From Candidatus Epulonipiscium sp. (lineage in GTDB: Bacteria > Bacillota_A > Clostridia > Lachnospirales > Cellulosilyticaceae): a DNA stretch of 64,000 nucleotides. The translations under genes were made by a program, and so were the position numbers. The notes beneath the pieces are model-generated. The model saw only the letters and a program-made list of their open reading frames with translations. It did not search any database and was not told where the DNA came from. Each line of letters begins with the position of its first letter. Positions within the stretch are counted from its first letter, which is position 1. The stretch spans positions 89,801 through 153,800 of the forward strand of contig DUUM01000179.1 of assembly GCA_012841565.1 (NCBI GenBank), written 5' to 3'. Positions 43,389 through 52,660 of this stretch are shown piece after piece.

Positions 43389-45848
43389 TTATTGTTTTGT
43401 GTGTTTATTTTTTACTTCAAATGTTAACTTTTCTTCATGCATATCTATATATACATTGTCCCCTTCTTTAATATTACCATCTAATATTTCTTCTGACATA
43501 TGGTCTTCTATTTCTGATTGTATGGTTCTTCTAAGAGGTCTTGCCCCATATGCTTTGTCATAACCTTTAACTGCTAGCCACTTTATTGCCTCTTCAGATA
43601 ATTTTACTTGTATACCTGTGTGAGAGGTAATACGTTTTATGAGTGTTGCAATCATTATTGTAGCAATTTCTTCTATATGCCCTTGTGTTAGAGCATGGAA
43701 TACAATAATCTCATCAACACGGTTAACAAATTCAGGTCTAAATAGCTTCTTAACCTCATCCATAACATTCTTTTCCATAACTTTATAGGACTGTTCTCTG
43801 TCTTCTATTGATATGAATCCTAAACGCTTTGGTTCTATAATGTTACGAGCTCCTATGTTAGAAGTCATAACAATAACAGTGTTTTTAAAGTTAACACGGC
43901 GACCACGGGAATCAGTAATATGTCCATCATCTAAAATTTGTAGGAGTACATTAAAAATATCTGGATGAGCTTTTTCAATTTCATCAAAAAGAATAACTGA
44001 ATACGGTTTACGTCTTACTTTTTCCGTAAGCTGCCCACCTTCATCATACCCTACATATCCTGGCGGTGAACCAATTAACTTAGAAACGGTATGTTTTTCC
44101 ATATACTCTGACATATCAATCCTAATCATTGCATTCTCATCACCAAACAAGGCTTCGGCTACAGTCTTTGTAAGCTCCGTTTTACCAACTCCTGTTGGCC
44201 CTAGGAACATAAATGAACCAATTGGTTTGTTAGGGTCCTTAAGGCCGACACGTCCTCTCCTAATAGCTTTAGAGATAGCTGTTACGGCTGCTTCTTGCCC
44301 TATTACCCGTTCATGGAGAACACCTTCCATATTCCTTAGTCTTTCTGTTTCTTCTTGTTCAAGTCTTTGTACAGGTATTCCTGTCCAAGTACTTACGATA
44401 TCGGCTATATCTCTCTCAGACACAACTTGAGTACTTTCAGTATTTTTAGCTTCCCATTCAATTTTAGCATTTGCAAGTTGTTCTTTTGTCTCATTTTCTT
44501 GATGCTTAATTTGACCTGCAAATTCATATTTTTCTTCTTTAATAGCTTCTTCTTTTTCTACAGATAATTTTATTAGTTTTTCTTCCAAAACTTTTACATC
44601 CATAGGGGTTGTATAAGAACGTAGCCTAACCCTTGAAGAGGCTTCATCAATTAAATCAATGGCCTTATCAGGTAGATGTCTATCTGCAATATACCGACTT
44701 GATAAGGTTACTGCCGCTTCAATAGCCGGGTCCGTAATTTTCACCTTATGGTGGGCTTCATATTTATCTTTGATCCCGTGCAAAATTTGGATTGTTTCTT
44801 CTTCTGATGGTTCCTCAATTGTTACTGGTTGGAAGCGCCTTTCAAGGGCCGCATCCTTTTCTATATGCTTACGATACTCGTCTAAAGTTGTTGCCCCCAC
44901 TAGTTGGATTTCACCTCTTGATAGAGATGGCTTTAAAATGTTCGAGGCATCCATTGCCCCTTCAGCCGCACCTGCCCCTATAATGGTATGCAGCTCATCT
45001 ATAAATAATATAACATCCCCTGAGTTTTTCACCTCATCTAAAGCTTTATTAATTCGTTCTTCAAACTCTCCCCGGTACTTTGTACCCGATACCATAGCTG
45101 ATAAATCAAGGCAAATGACCCGCTTACCTCTTAAAAGTTCTGGAATCGTACCATCCACAATCTTTTGTGCAAGCCCTTCGATAATTGCTGTCTTACCAAC
45201 TCCTGGTTCTCCGACTAAGCAAGGGTTATTCTTTGTTCTACGGCTTAATATTTGCACCACACGCTCAATTTCTTTATCCCTACCAATAACAGGATCAAAT
45301 TTATGATTTCTTGCCATTTGAGTAAAGTCTCTACTAAATTGATCAAGGGTTGGGGTACTGGATTTTTGATTTTTTATAGGTCTTCCTGCCATAGGTTTTC
45401 CAGTGTTTTTAGCATCACCTGATAGCATGTCTACTATTTGGTTATAAATCAAATCAGCATCTACGCCTAGGCTCTCTATTATTTTAACAGCTACGCAACT
45501 GGTTTCTCTAAGAAGTGCAAGTAGTATGTGTTCTGTTCCAATTTTATTAGTTCCATATTTTATTGCATTTATTTGACTATTTCCCATAACTCTTTTGGAT
45601 CTAGGGGTAAAGTCTCGTGGCTGGGCAATTGCTACATTGCCCATACCAATAAACACTTTCATCTTTTCTACAATATCGTGTTCACTCAGTCCTTGATTTC
45701 GTAGTGCTTTTTGAGCTACGGAGCCATCTGTTCTAATAAGTCCTAGAAGCAAATGCTCTGTACCAACATATCCGTGATTAAAAGCTATTGTTGCTTCTTC
45801 CGCATGTTTAATAGCTCTTTGTGTTTGTGGTGTATAATTAACTTCCAT
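43389..45848 (-). CDS. clpC: ATP-dependent protease ATPase ClpC
   Basis: The 819-residue protein has the ClpC layout: two N-terminal repeats ([14 protein letters not shown] and [11 protein letters not shown]), D1 with Walker [11 protein letters not shown], a middle domain with UVR-like [13 protein letters not shown]2 with [12 protein letters not shown], and the ClpP-binding segment near LGFIS. It unfolds proteins for ClpP. Unlike most Firmicutes it is not preceded by ctsR, mcsA or mcsB; a zinc-ribbon coiled-coil gene is there instead. Confidence 0.96.
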   Translation of the reverse strand: MEVNYTPQTQRAIKHAEEATIAFNHGYVGTEHLLLGLIRTDGSVAQKALRNQGLSEHDIVEKMKVFIGMGNVAIAQPRDFTPRSKRVMGNSQINAIKYGTNKIGTEHILLALLRETSCVAVKIIESLGVDADLIYNQIVDMLSGDAKNTGKPMAGRPIKNQKSSTPTLDQFSRDFTQMARNHKFDPVIGRDKEIERVVQILSRRTKNNPCLVGEPGVGKTAIIEGLAQKIVDGTIPELLRGKRVICLDLSAMVSGTKYRGEFEERINKALDEVKNSGDVILFIDELHTIIGAGAAEGAMDASNILKPSLSRGEIQLVGATTLDEYRKHIEKDAALERRFQPVTIEEPSEEETIQILHGIKDKYEAHHKVKITDPAIEAAVTLSSRYIADRHLPDKAIDLIDEASSRVRLRSYTTPMDVKVLEEKLIKLSVEKEEAIKEEKYEFAGQIKHQENETKEQLANAKIEWEAKNTESTQVVSERDIADIVSTWTGIPVQRLEQEETERLRNMEGVLHERVIGQEAAVTAISKAIRRGRVGLKDPNKPIGSFMFLGPTGVGKTELTKTVAEALFGDENAMIRIDMSEYMEKHTVSKLIGSPPGYVGYDEGGQLTEKVRRKPYSVILFDEIEKAHPDIFNVLLQILDDGHITDSRGRRVNFKNTVIVMTSNIGARNIIEPKRLGFISIEDREQSYKVMEKNVMDEVKKLFRPEFVNRVDEIIVFHALTQGHIEEIATIMIATLIKRITSHTGIQVKLSEEAIKWLAVKGYDKAYGARPLRRTIQSEIEDHMSEEILDGNIKEGDNVYIDMHEEKLTFEVKNKHTKQ

Positions 45849-45863
45849 TCAGTATTCTCCTTT

Positions 45864-46331
45864 TTAATCTTGTTTGTGTCCACAGGCAATACAGTATTCT
45901 GCGTCAGGGTGGTTCCCTATATTGCAATTTGGACAAAACTTCATCTGTAAGTATCCATCTTCTCCGGGTTCTGGTGTTCTTGTTTCCTCACCTTCACCAT
46001 CCCATGTTTTTTTAACATTTCTTTTTACACTCTCAAAAGTGTTTTTTTGCTCTTTACGCATATCAACAGAACTTCTTTCAAGAGCCCTAATTATATTTTC
46101 TTTTTCAAAAATTCTTTCATGTAATGCATCTATCTTAAAATCTGATTCAGGGTATAACCGGTCTTGGTATGCCTTTTGACCAAGTTCTGTATATAACTTC
46201 TTTAGGTCTGCTTTCGCTTGTAGTAACTCAATCTCTAGTTTCCCTTGGGTTAAAGTAGTTTTGGTTTGATCTACAAGACCTTTGGATATATCTTTTGCGC
46301 TTTGTGTCAGTTTATCAAAAATATTTGTCAT
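45864..46331 (-). CDS. Coiled-coil protein with C-terminal zinc ribbon
   Basis: The 155-residue protein has a long helical coiled coil (about residues 20-105; KLEIELLQAKADLKKLYTELG) and a C-terminal ribbon CPNCNIGNHPDAEYCIACG. No enzymatic motif. It precedes clpC by 15 bases. McsA also couples Cys pairs to ClpC, so a partner role is conceivable but the layout differs and this is a guess. Confidence 0.82.
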   Translation of the reverse strand: MTNIFDKLTQSAKDISKGLVDQTKTTLTQGKLEIELLQAKADLKKLYTELGQKAYQDRLYPESDFKIDALHERIFEKENIIRALERSSVDMRKEQKNTFESVKRNVKKTWDGEGEETRTPEPGEDGYLQMKFCPNCNIGNHPDAEYCIACGHKQD

Positions 46332-46365
46332 ATTAAACGCTCCTTCTCTAATGATTATTTAAATT

Positions 46366-47292
46366 TCAGATAAATAATAATGATAGTAGTGGAATCGAAG
46401 CAATACTTATTAATGTTGAAATAAATATACATTGTGACGCTACTTCTGGCTCGCTCCCGTATTCCTGTACAACTAAAGCCGCATTGGCTGCTACTGGCAT
46501 GCCTGTAATAATAACAGGTACCCCTATAAGCATTATATTATCAATATGCAGTATATATTTAAAAATAGCAAACACAATTAAAGGTAATACAAAAACTCTC
46601 ATAATCGCTATTACATATATTCTCCAATTATTAAACATACGTGATAGCGGTAGTGTCGATAACATCGCGCCAATGACAACCATGGAAATAGGCGTCGTTG
46701 TATTACCTACCAAACTTATAACGCCTTCAAGTACCTTAGGGATTGGAATAGCTAGTGCAAATATAACAAATCCAATAATTGAAGCTATAACACCTGTGTT
46801 TAAAATGGTTTTGAGATTTATTTCATATTTTTCTTCTGACGTATTAACCAGAGAAATCCCAAGTGTATAGACTAATGTAACAAAGGCTATATTATAGATA
46901 ACGGCATAAAATATTGCTTCTTCTCCAAATATAGTCGCTATAACAGGAAAACCCATAAAACCAACATTTGAAAACATAAGTGAAAACTCAAAAATTCCTT
47001 TGTGTGATTTTGGCGGTTTAATAATACTTGTCACTATTTTAGCGATTATAAAGGATCCTGCATAGGTACTAAATGCAATAATTAATATAAATATACTTTC
47101 TTTCAATTTTTCTGACGTTCTTGGTATGATCATCCCTGCTATAATTAATGCTGGCAGTGCAATATTCAAAATAAAGCTAGTAAGACTTCGAATCATCTCT
47201 TCTTGTATCATCTTCAATTTACCAAGTAAATATCCTGTAATTAGCAATGAAAACAAAATAGCAATCTGGTTATATACAGCACTCAAATCCAT
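46366..47292 (-). CDS. AEC-family (auxin efflux carrier-like) transporter
   Basis: The 308-residue protein has about ten hydrophobic helices. MFSNVGFMGFPVI (helix 4-5) and the C-terminal half GVPVIITGMPVAANAALVVQEYG are characteristic. Bacterial AEC carriers move organic acids such as malate, or amino acids. The substrate is not readable. It stands alone between the mazF terminator and the zinc-ribbon gene. Confidence 0.9.
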   Translation of the reverse strand: MDLSAVYNQIAILFSLLITGYLLGKLKMIQEEMIRSLTSFILNIALPALIIAGMIIPRTSEKLKESIFILIIAFSTYAGSFIIAKIVTSIIKPPKSHKGIFEFSLMFSNVGFMGFPVIATIFGEEAIFYAVIYNIAFVTLVYTLGISLVNTSEEKYEINLKTILNTGVIASIIGFVIFALAIPIPKVLEGVISLVGNTTTPISMVVIGAMLSTLPLSRMFNNWRIYVIAIMRVFVLPLIVFAIFKYILHIDNIMLIGVPVIITGMPVAANAALVVQEYGSEPEVASQCIFISTLISIASIPLLSLLFI

Positions 47293-47354
47293 GTCTTACC
47301 CCTTATCTATAGTGTCAATCTTTTAATATCCTAAGTATACTACATATAGCGTAC

Positions 47355-47383
47355 AAAAAAAAGACTAGAGATACTCTAGTCTT
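47355..47383 (-). terminator. Terminator after mazF
   Basis: AAGACTAGAG-TAT-CTCTAGTCTT followed by eight T on the minus strand; closes the acpS-alr-mazEF region. Confidence 0.92.
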
Positions 47384-47409
47384 AAATATTTCCCTAACAT
47401 CACTATGTA

Positions 47410-47748
47410 TTACAGTCCAAAACTTACCCTTATACTTTTGTCTACTTCTTTCATTAAGTTCTTATCCAAGTTACATATCTTTTCTTTTAGTCTCTTTTTA
47501 TCGATTGTTCGTATTTGTTCAAGTAATATTACTGAGTTCTTAACTAACTCATAGTTAGTTGCCACAATTTCAACATGTGTGGGTAATTTAGCTTTGTTAA
47601 TTTGGGATGTAATAGCTGCACATATAACTGTTGGGCTGTACTTATTACCAATATCATTTTGTATGACCAGAACAGGTCGTACGCCGCCCTGTTCTGATCC
47701 TACAACTGGACTTAAATCTGCATAAAAAATATCTCCGCGTTTTACCAT
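47410..47748 (-). CDS. mazF: MazF/NdoA-type endoribonuclease toxin
   Basis: The 112-residue protein begins [31 protein letters not shown], the PemK/MazF signature, with [21 protein letters not shown] and [13 protein letters not shown]. It cuts single-stranded mRNA at short sites. Only three bases separate it from the antitoxin stop and no good ribosome site is seen, so translation is probably coupled to the antitoxin, limiting excess toxin. Confidence 0.95.
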   Translation of the reverse strand: MVKRGDIFYADLSPVVGSEQGGVRPVLVIQNDIGNKYSPTVICAAITSQINKAKLPTHVEIVATNYELVKNSVILLEQIRTIDKKRLKEKICNLDKNLMKEVDKSIRVSFGL

Positions 47749-47751
47749 AAT

Positions 47752-47955
47752 TTATTCACACTCCGTTAGCCGAATACAGATATCATCAGCCTCGCTTTCC
47801 ACCGCAAAACATAGTTTTGAGATTTTTAAGTTGATTTCTGCCATTTCTTGGTACCCTTTAATCATTATTTCCATTGTTCTTTTTTCGCTCTTAATTCCCC
47901 TTTTCCCATCTAAATGCTGGGAACAAATCCTCATACCCTGATTACGTTGTGCCAC
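47752..47955 (-). CDS. MazF-linked antitoxin
   Basis: About 67 residues, charged, with KSEKRTMEIMIKGYQEMAEINLKISKL and an acidic tail ESEADDICIRLTE, as in antitoxins encoded before mazF in Clostridia. The start is uncertain: GTG at 47955 has AGGGAG upstream; TTG at 47976 and ATG at 47934 are alternatives. Position in alr-antitoxin-mazF matches the Firmicutes order. Confidence 0.75.
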   Translation of the reverse strand: MAQRNQGMRICSQHLDGKRGIKSEKRTMEIMIKGYQEMAEINLKISKLCFAVESEADDICIRLTECE

Positions 47956-48030
47956 CGCAAACCACTCCCTACCCAAATTGGTGATTTACTCCACGTTATC
48001 TATTTATATTATTGACAAAGTTTGTGGAGT

Positions 48031-49158
48031 TTATACATATATCCGTGGAATTCTTTTTCCAATCATACAAATAATTTCATAATTAATTGTATTTAATATG
48101 TCTGCAATCTCTTCTACGGCAATTTCATTGCCTTTTTGCTTTCCAAACAGAACGACTTCATCCCCTACGGCTACATAATTTATATGGGTTACATCTACCA
48201 TAAATTGATCCATACAAATATTCCCAATGATAGGCGCGTACTCACCCCTGATAAGAACACGTCCTTTATTAGATAACCCTCTCGAATACCCATCTGCGTA
48301 TCCAATGGGTATAGTAGCGATTTTTGTCATATGTTTGGTTGTATATTTTCTATTATACCCTATTGATTGGCCTTTGGGTACCTTTTTTACATGAACAACT
48401 TGTGTTTTTAATGACATTGTTGGTATAAGGCCCACAGGGTATGACTTTGCTACTTCTGAAGGATAGTGTCCGTATAAGCAAATACCTAATCTTACCATAT
48501 TAGAGTGGGTATTTGGATGCATAATAATTGCCGCACTATTAGCTGCATGGACAATGGGCACTTCTATACCGACTTGCTCAAGCTCTTTTAAAAATCCATT
48601 AAATATACTGTTTTGTTTTTTTGTGTAAGTCCGGTCTTCTTCATCTGCACTAGAAAAGTGTGTGTAAATTCCTTCTATTTCAATATTGGGTAGTTTATTG
48701 ATTTCTACGATTTCTTCAATACTTGTTGGGTGTGGCAAAAAACCGATCCTACCCATCCCAGTATCAACTTTAATATGTATTTTTACCTTTTTTTCTAATT
48801 TACTGGCTTCGTAAGAAATATACTTTGCCATTTCATATGAAAAAATTGTTTGGGTTAGGTCGTTTTCTATAAGAACCCCAACACTGGCTGCTGGTGTGTA
48901 TCCCAGGACTAAAATAGGCGTTGTTATACCAACGTCCCTAAGCTGAGCCCCTTCCATTGTAATGGCTACAGCCAGGTAGTCCACTTCTTCTCTTTGTAGT
49001 ATTTTGGCTATTTCTACCGCTCCATGCCCATATGCATCTGCTTTAACAACAGCCATAATGCCTGTGTACCTCGGGATACTTTTCTTTATTTCTTTATAAT
49101 TATGTGTAATGGCATCTACATCTATCTTAGCAACCACACGTGGCATATCTGATATCAT
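48031..49158 (-). CDS. alr: Alanine racemase
   Basis: About 375 residues. AVVKADAYGHG carries the PLP lysine, RLGICLYGHYP and IPIGYADGYSR are family signatures, and NICMDQFMVDVTH is near the C-terminus. It makes D-alanine for peptidoglycan. ATG 49158 has GGAGG five bases upstream; the GTG at 49170 is part of that site. It follows the lipoprotein gene by 13 bases. Confidence 0.95.
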   Translation of the reverse strand: MISDMPRVVAKIDVDAITHNYKEIKKSIPRYTGIMAVVKADAYGHGAVEIAKILQREEVDYLAVAITMEGAQLRDVGITTPILVLGYTPAASVGVLIENDLTQTIFSYEMAKYISYEASKLEKKVKIHIKVDTGMGRIGFLPHPTSIEEIVEINKLPNIEIEGIYTHFSSADEEDRTYTKKQNSIFNGFLKELEQVGIEVPIVHAANSAAIIMHPNTHSNMVRLGICLYGHYPSEVAKSYPVGLIPTMSLKTQVVHVKKVPKGQSIGYNRKYTTKHMTKIATIPIGYADGYSRGLSNKGRVLIRGEYAPIIGNICMDQFMVDVTHINYVAVGDEVVLFGKQKGNEIAVEEIADILNTINYEIICMIGKRIPRIYV

Positions 49159-49171
49159 TTTTTCCTCCACC

Positions 49172-49798
49172 TTAGTCTATAATGAATACGCTTTCATCAA
49201 TTTTAGGATTATAAGTAAATTCTGTAAATTCTATGGTCACTGTTTCTTTCTTCCCTTGGTCGTATATAGCCATTCGAACTGGCTTATAGGTCTTTTGATC
49301 AATCCATAATCTTTGGGTGCTCATATGTTTACTGCCACCTGGAATGACCGCCTCCAACATGGTTGTAACTTCACCTTCTGTCTTATTCACTGCCATGGCA
49401 ACCTCTTCGGATTGCAAATAATTTTGTACAAATGTTCCTAAAAATATTTGATTTCTAAAATTATTAGTTGGAAGTTCTACAGCTTTAGGATTTTCAACTT
49501 GTGGATTATACTGAATGACCTTTTCCCCATTATAAATCGTTGTGAGCCCTTCAATATGTTTTGGTTTCATAATTTCAAATCTATAATACCCATTCATTTG
49601 ATAGACTTGCTTGGCTTCGTACGTATTTAAGCTTTCACCCTCTATATAGGCTATTTTAGCAACACAAGCATACCCTTGCATATTCATTAGTTTTTCTTGA
49701 ACACTACTCGGGTGTGAGCTGTTTTTGTTCATGAGCCTGCATCCCGATAACGTTAAAGTGAGAATAAATAGTGTTAGGCCTATTATTTTTTTTGACAT
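49172..49798 (-). CDS. LolA-like lipoprotein (YdcC family)
   Basis: The 208-residue protein has a lipoprotein signal with LTLSGC (Cys20) and a beta-rich body (VYQMNGYYRFEIMKP, TIYNGEKVIQYNP, RLWIDQKTYKPVRM) resembling outer-membrane lipoprotein-sorting protein folds. In Gram-positives YdcC is a membrane-anchored protein of unclear role. It keeps the acpS-ydcC-alr synteny. AAGGAGGG precedes the ATG. Confidence 0.88.
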   Translation of the reverse strand: MSKKIIGLTLFILTLTLSGCRLMNKNSSHPSSVQEKLMNMQGYACVAKIAYIEGESLNTYEAKQVYQMNGYYRFEIMKPKHIEGLTTIYNGEKVIQYNPQVENPKAVELPTNNFRNQIFLGTFVQNYLQSEEVAMAVNKTEGEVTTMLEAVIPGGSKHMSTQRLWIDQKTYKPVRMAIYDQGKKETVTIEFTEFTYNPKIDESVFIID

Positions 49799-49879
49799 GT
49801 TCCCTCCTTATTTAATTGACAGGAAGTCCTCTTGCTTCTAATATACTCCCTAGTCCACTAAAATATGAGAACATTTTAT

Positions 49880-50257
49880 TTACAAGCTTATTTCGGCAAT
49901 AGCATAAGCCGTTGCATACGCTATGCAATGAGAAACACTAACCCATATATTGGTTATCCCCTTTTCCCTTGCTACTTGCTTGGCTTTTCCATATAAGAAA
50001 ACAAGAGGGGCGCCTTTTGCATCCCTCGTAATTTCTATATCCACCAGGCCAAACCCACTAAATCCTGTACCTAAAGCTTTACTAACGGCTTCCTTGGCTG
50101 CAAAATTCCCTGCTATACTTTCATAGGCACCTTTCCTTTTGTTAAAGTACTCCTGTTCTTTTAGTGTGAAGTTTTTTGTAAGAAATCTAGGATTTTGTGT
50201 GGCTGCTTTACGAATTCTTTCAATTTCTATCATATCCGTTCCAATTCCTGCAATCAT
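49880..50257 (-). CDS. acpS: Holo-[acyl-carrier-protein] synthase
   Basis: The 125-residue protein has GIGTDMIEIERI (metal Asp) and AGNFAAKEAVSKALGTG (metal Glu), the AcpS signatures, plus WVSVSHCIAYA. It attaches phosphopantetheine to acyl carrier protein. Its ATG overlaps the upstream gene by four bases. Confidence 0.95.
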   Translation of the reverse strand: MIAGIGTDMIEIERIRKAATQNPRFLTKNFTLKEQEYFNKRKGAYESIAGNFAAKEAVSKALGTGFSGFGLVDIEITRDAKGAPLVFLYGKAKQVAREKGITNIWVSVSHCIAYATAYAIAEISL

Positions 50258-50901
50258 TCTGATTCATCCCCATAGACACTATCTAGTTTCTCTATAAATT
50301 GTGGCCCTACTATTTGATGTAAATATCGATAAAGCTGATCTGCTTTTTTATCATAACTCTTTTTTTCTTCAGTTTTTTTCATTAAGGTCATTCGGATGAC
50401 TTGTATTTCTCCATCTAAAGTATGACTTTTTTCTCTATAGCTATTAATATAGTCATAGCACAGGCGGACGCTCTCATCTACTAATTTACTATTTGTTTGT
50501 TTTATTTCTTCCGGAACACTATCTAACCTAGGCTCTATTTTTTCTAACTTCTCATTGATTTTTAATATCATCTTTTGTTGATCATCTATTTTTTTAATGG
50601 CTTCCTCAGACTGCAAGTCAAAAGCTTCAGGAGTGAGTTCTAATATATTATCTAGCATCTCTTTTTTGAGCCTAGAGTATTCTATGTAGTCTGTATTAAG
50701 CCTTCCTTGTTCTTTTACCAAGTTGTTTAATTCTTTTTCTAACACCCCTATTTGAGGTGTTTTAATCTCTGCAATCAATTGATGCCACGAATGATCTAAT
50801 GTAATAATTGGTATCTTTTCCTTTTGGAGCTGCTGTGTCTCTATTTCTTGAAATACATCCTTCTTCTGATTACTTTTAGTTTGCTTTTTTTTAAAGAACA
50901 T
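50254..50901 (-). CDS. Unrecognised coiled-coil protein upstream of acpS
   Basis: The 215-residue protein has a Lys-rich start (FFKKKQTKSNQKKD) and is nearly all heptad-like helix from residue 50 on (LEKELNNLVKEQGRLNTDY, NEKLEKIEPRLDS). No signal peptide, membrane segment or catalytic motif. It overlaps acpS by four bases and follows the SLH gene by 23. Confidence 0.8.
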   Translation of the reverse strand: MFFKKKQTKSNQKKDVFQEIETQQLQKEKIPIITLDHSWHQLIAEIKTPQIGVLEKELNNLVKEQGRLNTDYIEYSRLKKEMLDNILELTPEAFDLQSEEAIKKIDDQQKMILKINEKLEKIEPRLDSVPEEIKQTNSKLVDESVRLCYDYINSYREKSHTLDGEIQVIRMTLMKKTEEKKSYDKKADQLYRYLHQIVGPQFIEKLDSVYGDESE

Positions 50902-50924
50902 TTCATCCCACCTTTATATAATTA

Positions 50925-52550
50925 TCACCCTTTTAATAGCCTTATAATCATAGACGCTAGTTCTTGTCTTGTTATATTATTTTTAGGATAATAATAGCCA
51001 TTATCCCCTACAATGATACCTGTCTTATATAAATATTCTACTTCTCTTTTATTTAAAATATCATTATAATCTTTGAATGTTAGATTTTTATTAATATCAT
51101 TTAATGATATACCATTAGTTTTCATATACTTGTATAATAGTAATGCCGCATCATCCCGCGTCACATAGGGATTCCCCATAGGAAACGATCCAATTTCTAC
51201 CTTCCCATCAATTCTGCCTAATATCGTTAAGAACTCAGAGTAGGTAACACTCTTTAGTGGGTAAAAGTATTGATCCGGGGATCCAACCAAAATCTTTCGT
51301 TTGTTAAGCTGTTTGATTGCCTCATAGGACCAGTCTGTATGATGGGTGTCTTTGTACAACCCTTTATGTTCTATAACTGGGTAGTTAAAATTGACATATA
51401 GGGATTCGCCACTATATATTTTATTGTTTTGATCTTTCATGTATAACTTAAAAGTGTGCCTCCCATTATAATCATTTAAAATCAGTTGTTGGGTGCCTGT
51501 TTTAGGGTTTGTCTTTAAACCATTCCCTACAATAGCATAGGTATCCTCCCCAGGTCTTATGGTTTTAATAGGGTGTGGAAACGCATATTCCCTGTCTGGG
51601 TAACTAACTAAGGTGTATTCATACTGCTCATTACCTGGGATTTGATCCCACTCTATTCTATATTGATAACGCCCGCTAGCTATTTCTTTTTTACTTACTA
51701 TTCTGAGCTTTGGCTTTATAGGTACTTTACTACTCCTTTGCTTCGGGAGCCTAGATACACTTCTCCAATACTGTTCTAAGCCTCTTACATCCGCTGCCAA
51801 AGGTATTTCTAGATTCTCTTGAGGTCTCATGTTAAATCCCGTTGTATCATTAAACTTATTTTCTCTATCTTCATAAATCTTTTGCCTTATGTCTTTGTAT
51901 ATTATACTCCTTCTAGCATTAGGAGAACCAAAAAACTGTACATAATCTTCTGCAGCTATCTCCATTATATCCCACTTATACATATTTCCGATAGCATCTG
52001 TTTCATAACTGATCTTAGGGTGTCCAACAATCTGCCTAGCCATTGCATAACCTGTATTTTGCCACTGATCAAAAAATTTATTTTCTTTTTTAATTAAATG
52101 ATAAATTGTAAAATGATGACCGTACTCATGGGATAACACCCAAGCCATTTCTTTTGTATTATTATATTGGTTTCCATCAAATATTTCAATATATGTATGA
52201 TCCGTATAAGTATATTTCCCCAAATAATTTCTTATTAGATCATAATGGGTGTATGCTAAAATACCATCTGGAGAATCAGGATATATATATATATTTCTCA
52301 GAGATGATATTTCCTCCCCATACTCATTAGAAAGTAGTTCATTTGCAACTTCCCTAAGTTTTGAGGATGTATTCCATTTGGTTGCGTAGCTGGTAATTAT
52401 AAATCCTTCAGCTGCTTTATAAGTAGCAAGGGGATTACCGTATCCACTCCGACTTTCTGCAAAGACGCCCTTGGCTATGATGAAACTAATGGCTAAAGCC
52501 AGTATTATGATTCTATATCTAGATTTGAGCCTAGGCTTTGTATGGAACAA
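50925..52550 (-). CDS. Secreted SLH-domain protein with HExxH metallopeptidase motif
   Basis: The 541-residue protein has a signal peptide (basic start, IIILALAISFIIAKG, cut near VFAES), a domain with WVLSHEYGHHFTIYHL (zinc motif at 141-145), a beta-sandwich-like stretch (about 290-390), and two SLH repeats (about 395-450 and 490-541) that bind cell-wall polymer. It is probably a wall-anchored zinc peptidase; the peptidase family is not recognised. Start is TTG with GAGGTG upstream. An acidic third metal ligand could not be assigned. Confidence 0.82.
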   Translation of the reverse strand: MFHTKPRLKSRYRIIILALAISFIIAKGVFAESRSGYGNPLATYKAAEGFIITSYATKWNTSSKLREVANELLSNEYGEEISSLRNIYIYPDSPDGILAYTHYDLIRNYLGKYTYTDHTYIEIFDGNQYNNTKEMAWVLSHEYGHHFTIYHLIKKENKFFDQWQNTGYAMARQIVGHPKISYETDAIGNMYKWDIMEIAAEDYVQFFGSPNARRSIIYKDIRQKIYEDRENKFNDTTGFNMRPQENLEIPLAADVRGLEQYWRSVSRLPKQRSSKVPIKPKLRIVSKKEIASGRYQYRIEWDQIPGNEQYEYTLVSYPDREYAFPHPIKTIRPGEDTYAIVGNGLKTNPKTGTQQLILNDYNGRHTFKLYMKDQNNKIYSGESLYVNFNYPVIEHKGLYKDTHHTDWSYEAIKQLNKRKILVGSPDQYFYPLKSVTYSEFLTILGRIDGKVEIGSFPMGNPYVTRDDAALLLYKYMKTNGISLNDINKNLTFKDYNDILNKREVEYLYKTGIIVGDNGYYYPKNNITRQELASMIIRLLKG

Positions 52551-52626
52551 AATGGTACACCTCTCTTCTATTTACCCACTTCTATTTACTTTACATTATA
52601 CCTTTTTTGGTATGAAAAATCATTGC

Positions 52627-52660
52627 AAAAAAAAGGTATAAGGGTCATCCTATACCTTTT
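52627..52660 (-). terminator. Terminator after the rex-DUF445 genes
   Basis: AAAAGGTATAGG and CCTTATACCTTTT pair with a one-base bulge, followed by T-run on the minus strand. Confidence 0.85.

Noticed and set aside
43370..43391. Terminator between clpC and the 136-residue gene
   Set aside because: The stem is almost purely A-T with no T-run in the right place, and lies within a likely operon.
44659..45306. Open plus-strand frame of 215 codons inside clpC
   Set aside because: It is antisense to the highly conserved D1 domain, has no ribosome site and reads as low-similarity composition; shadow of codon use.
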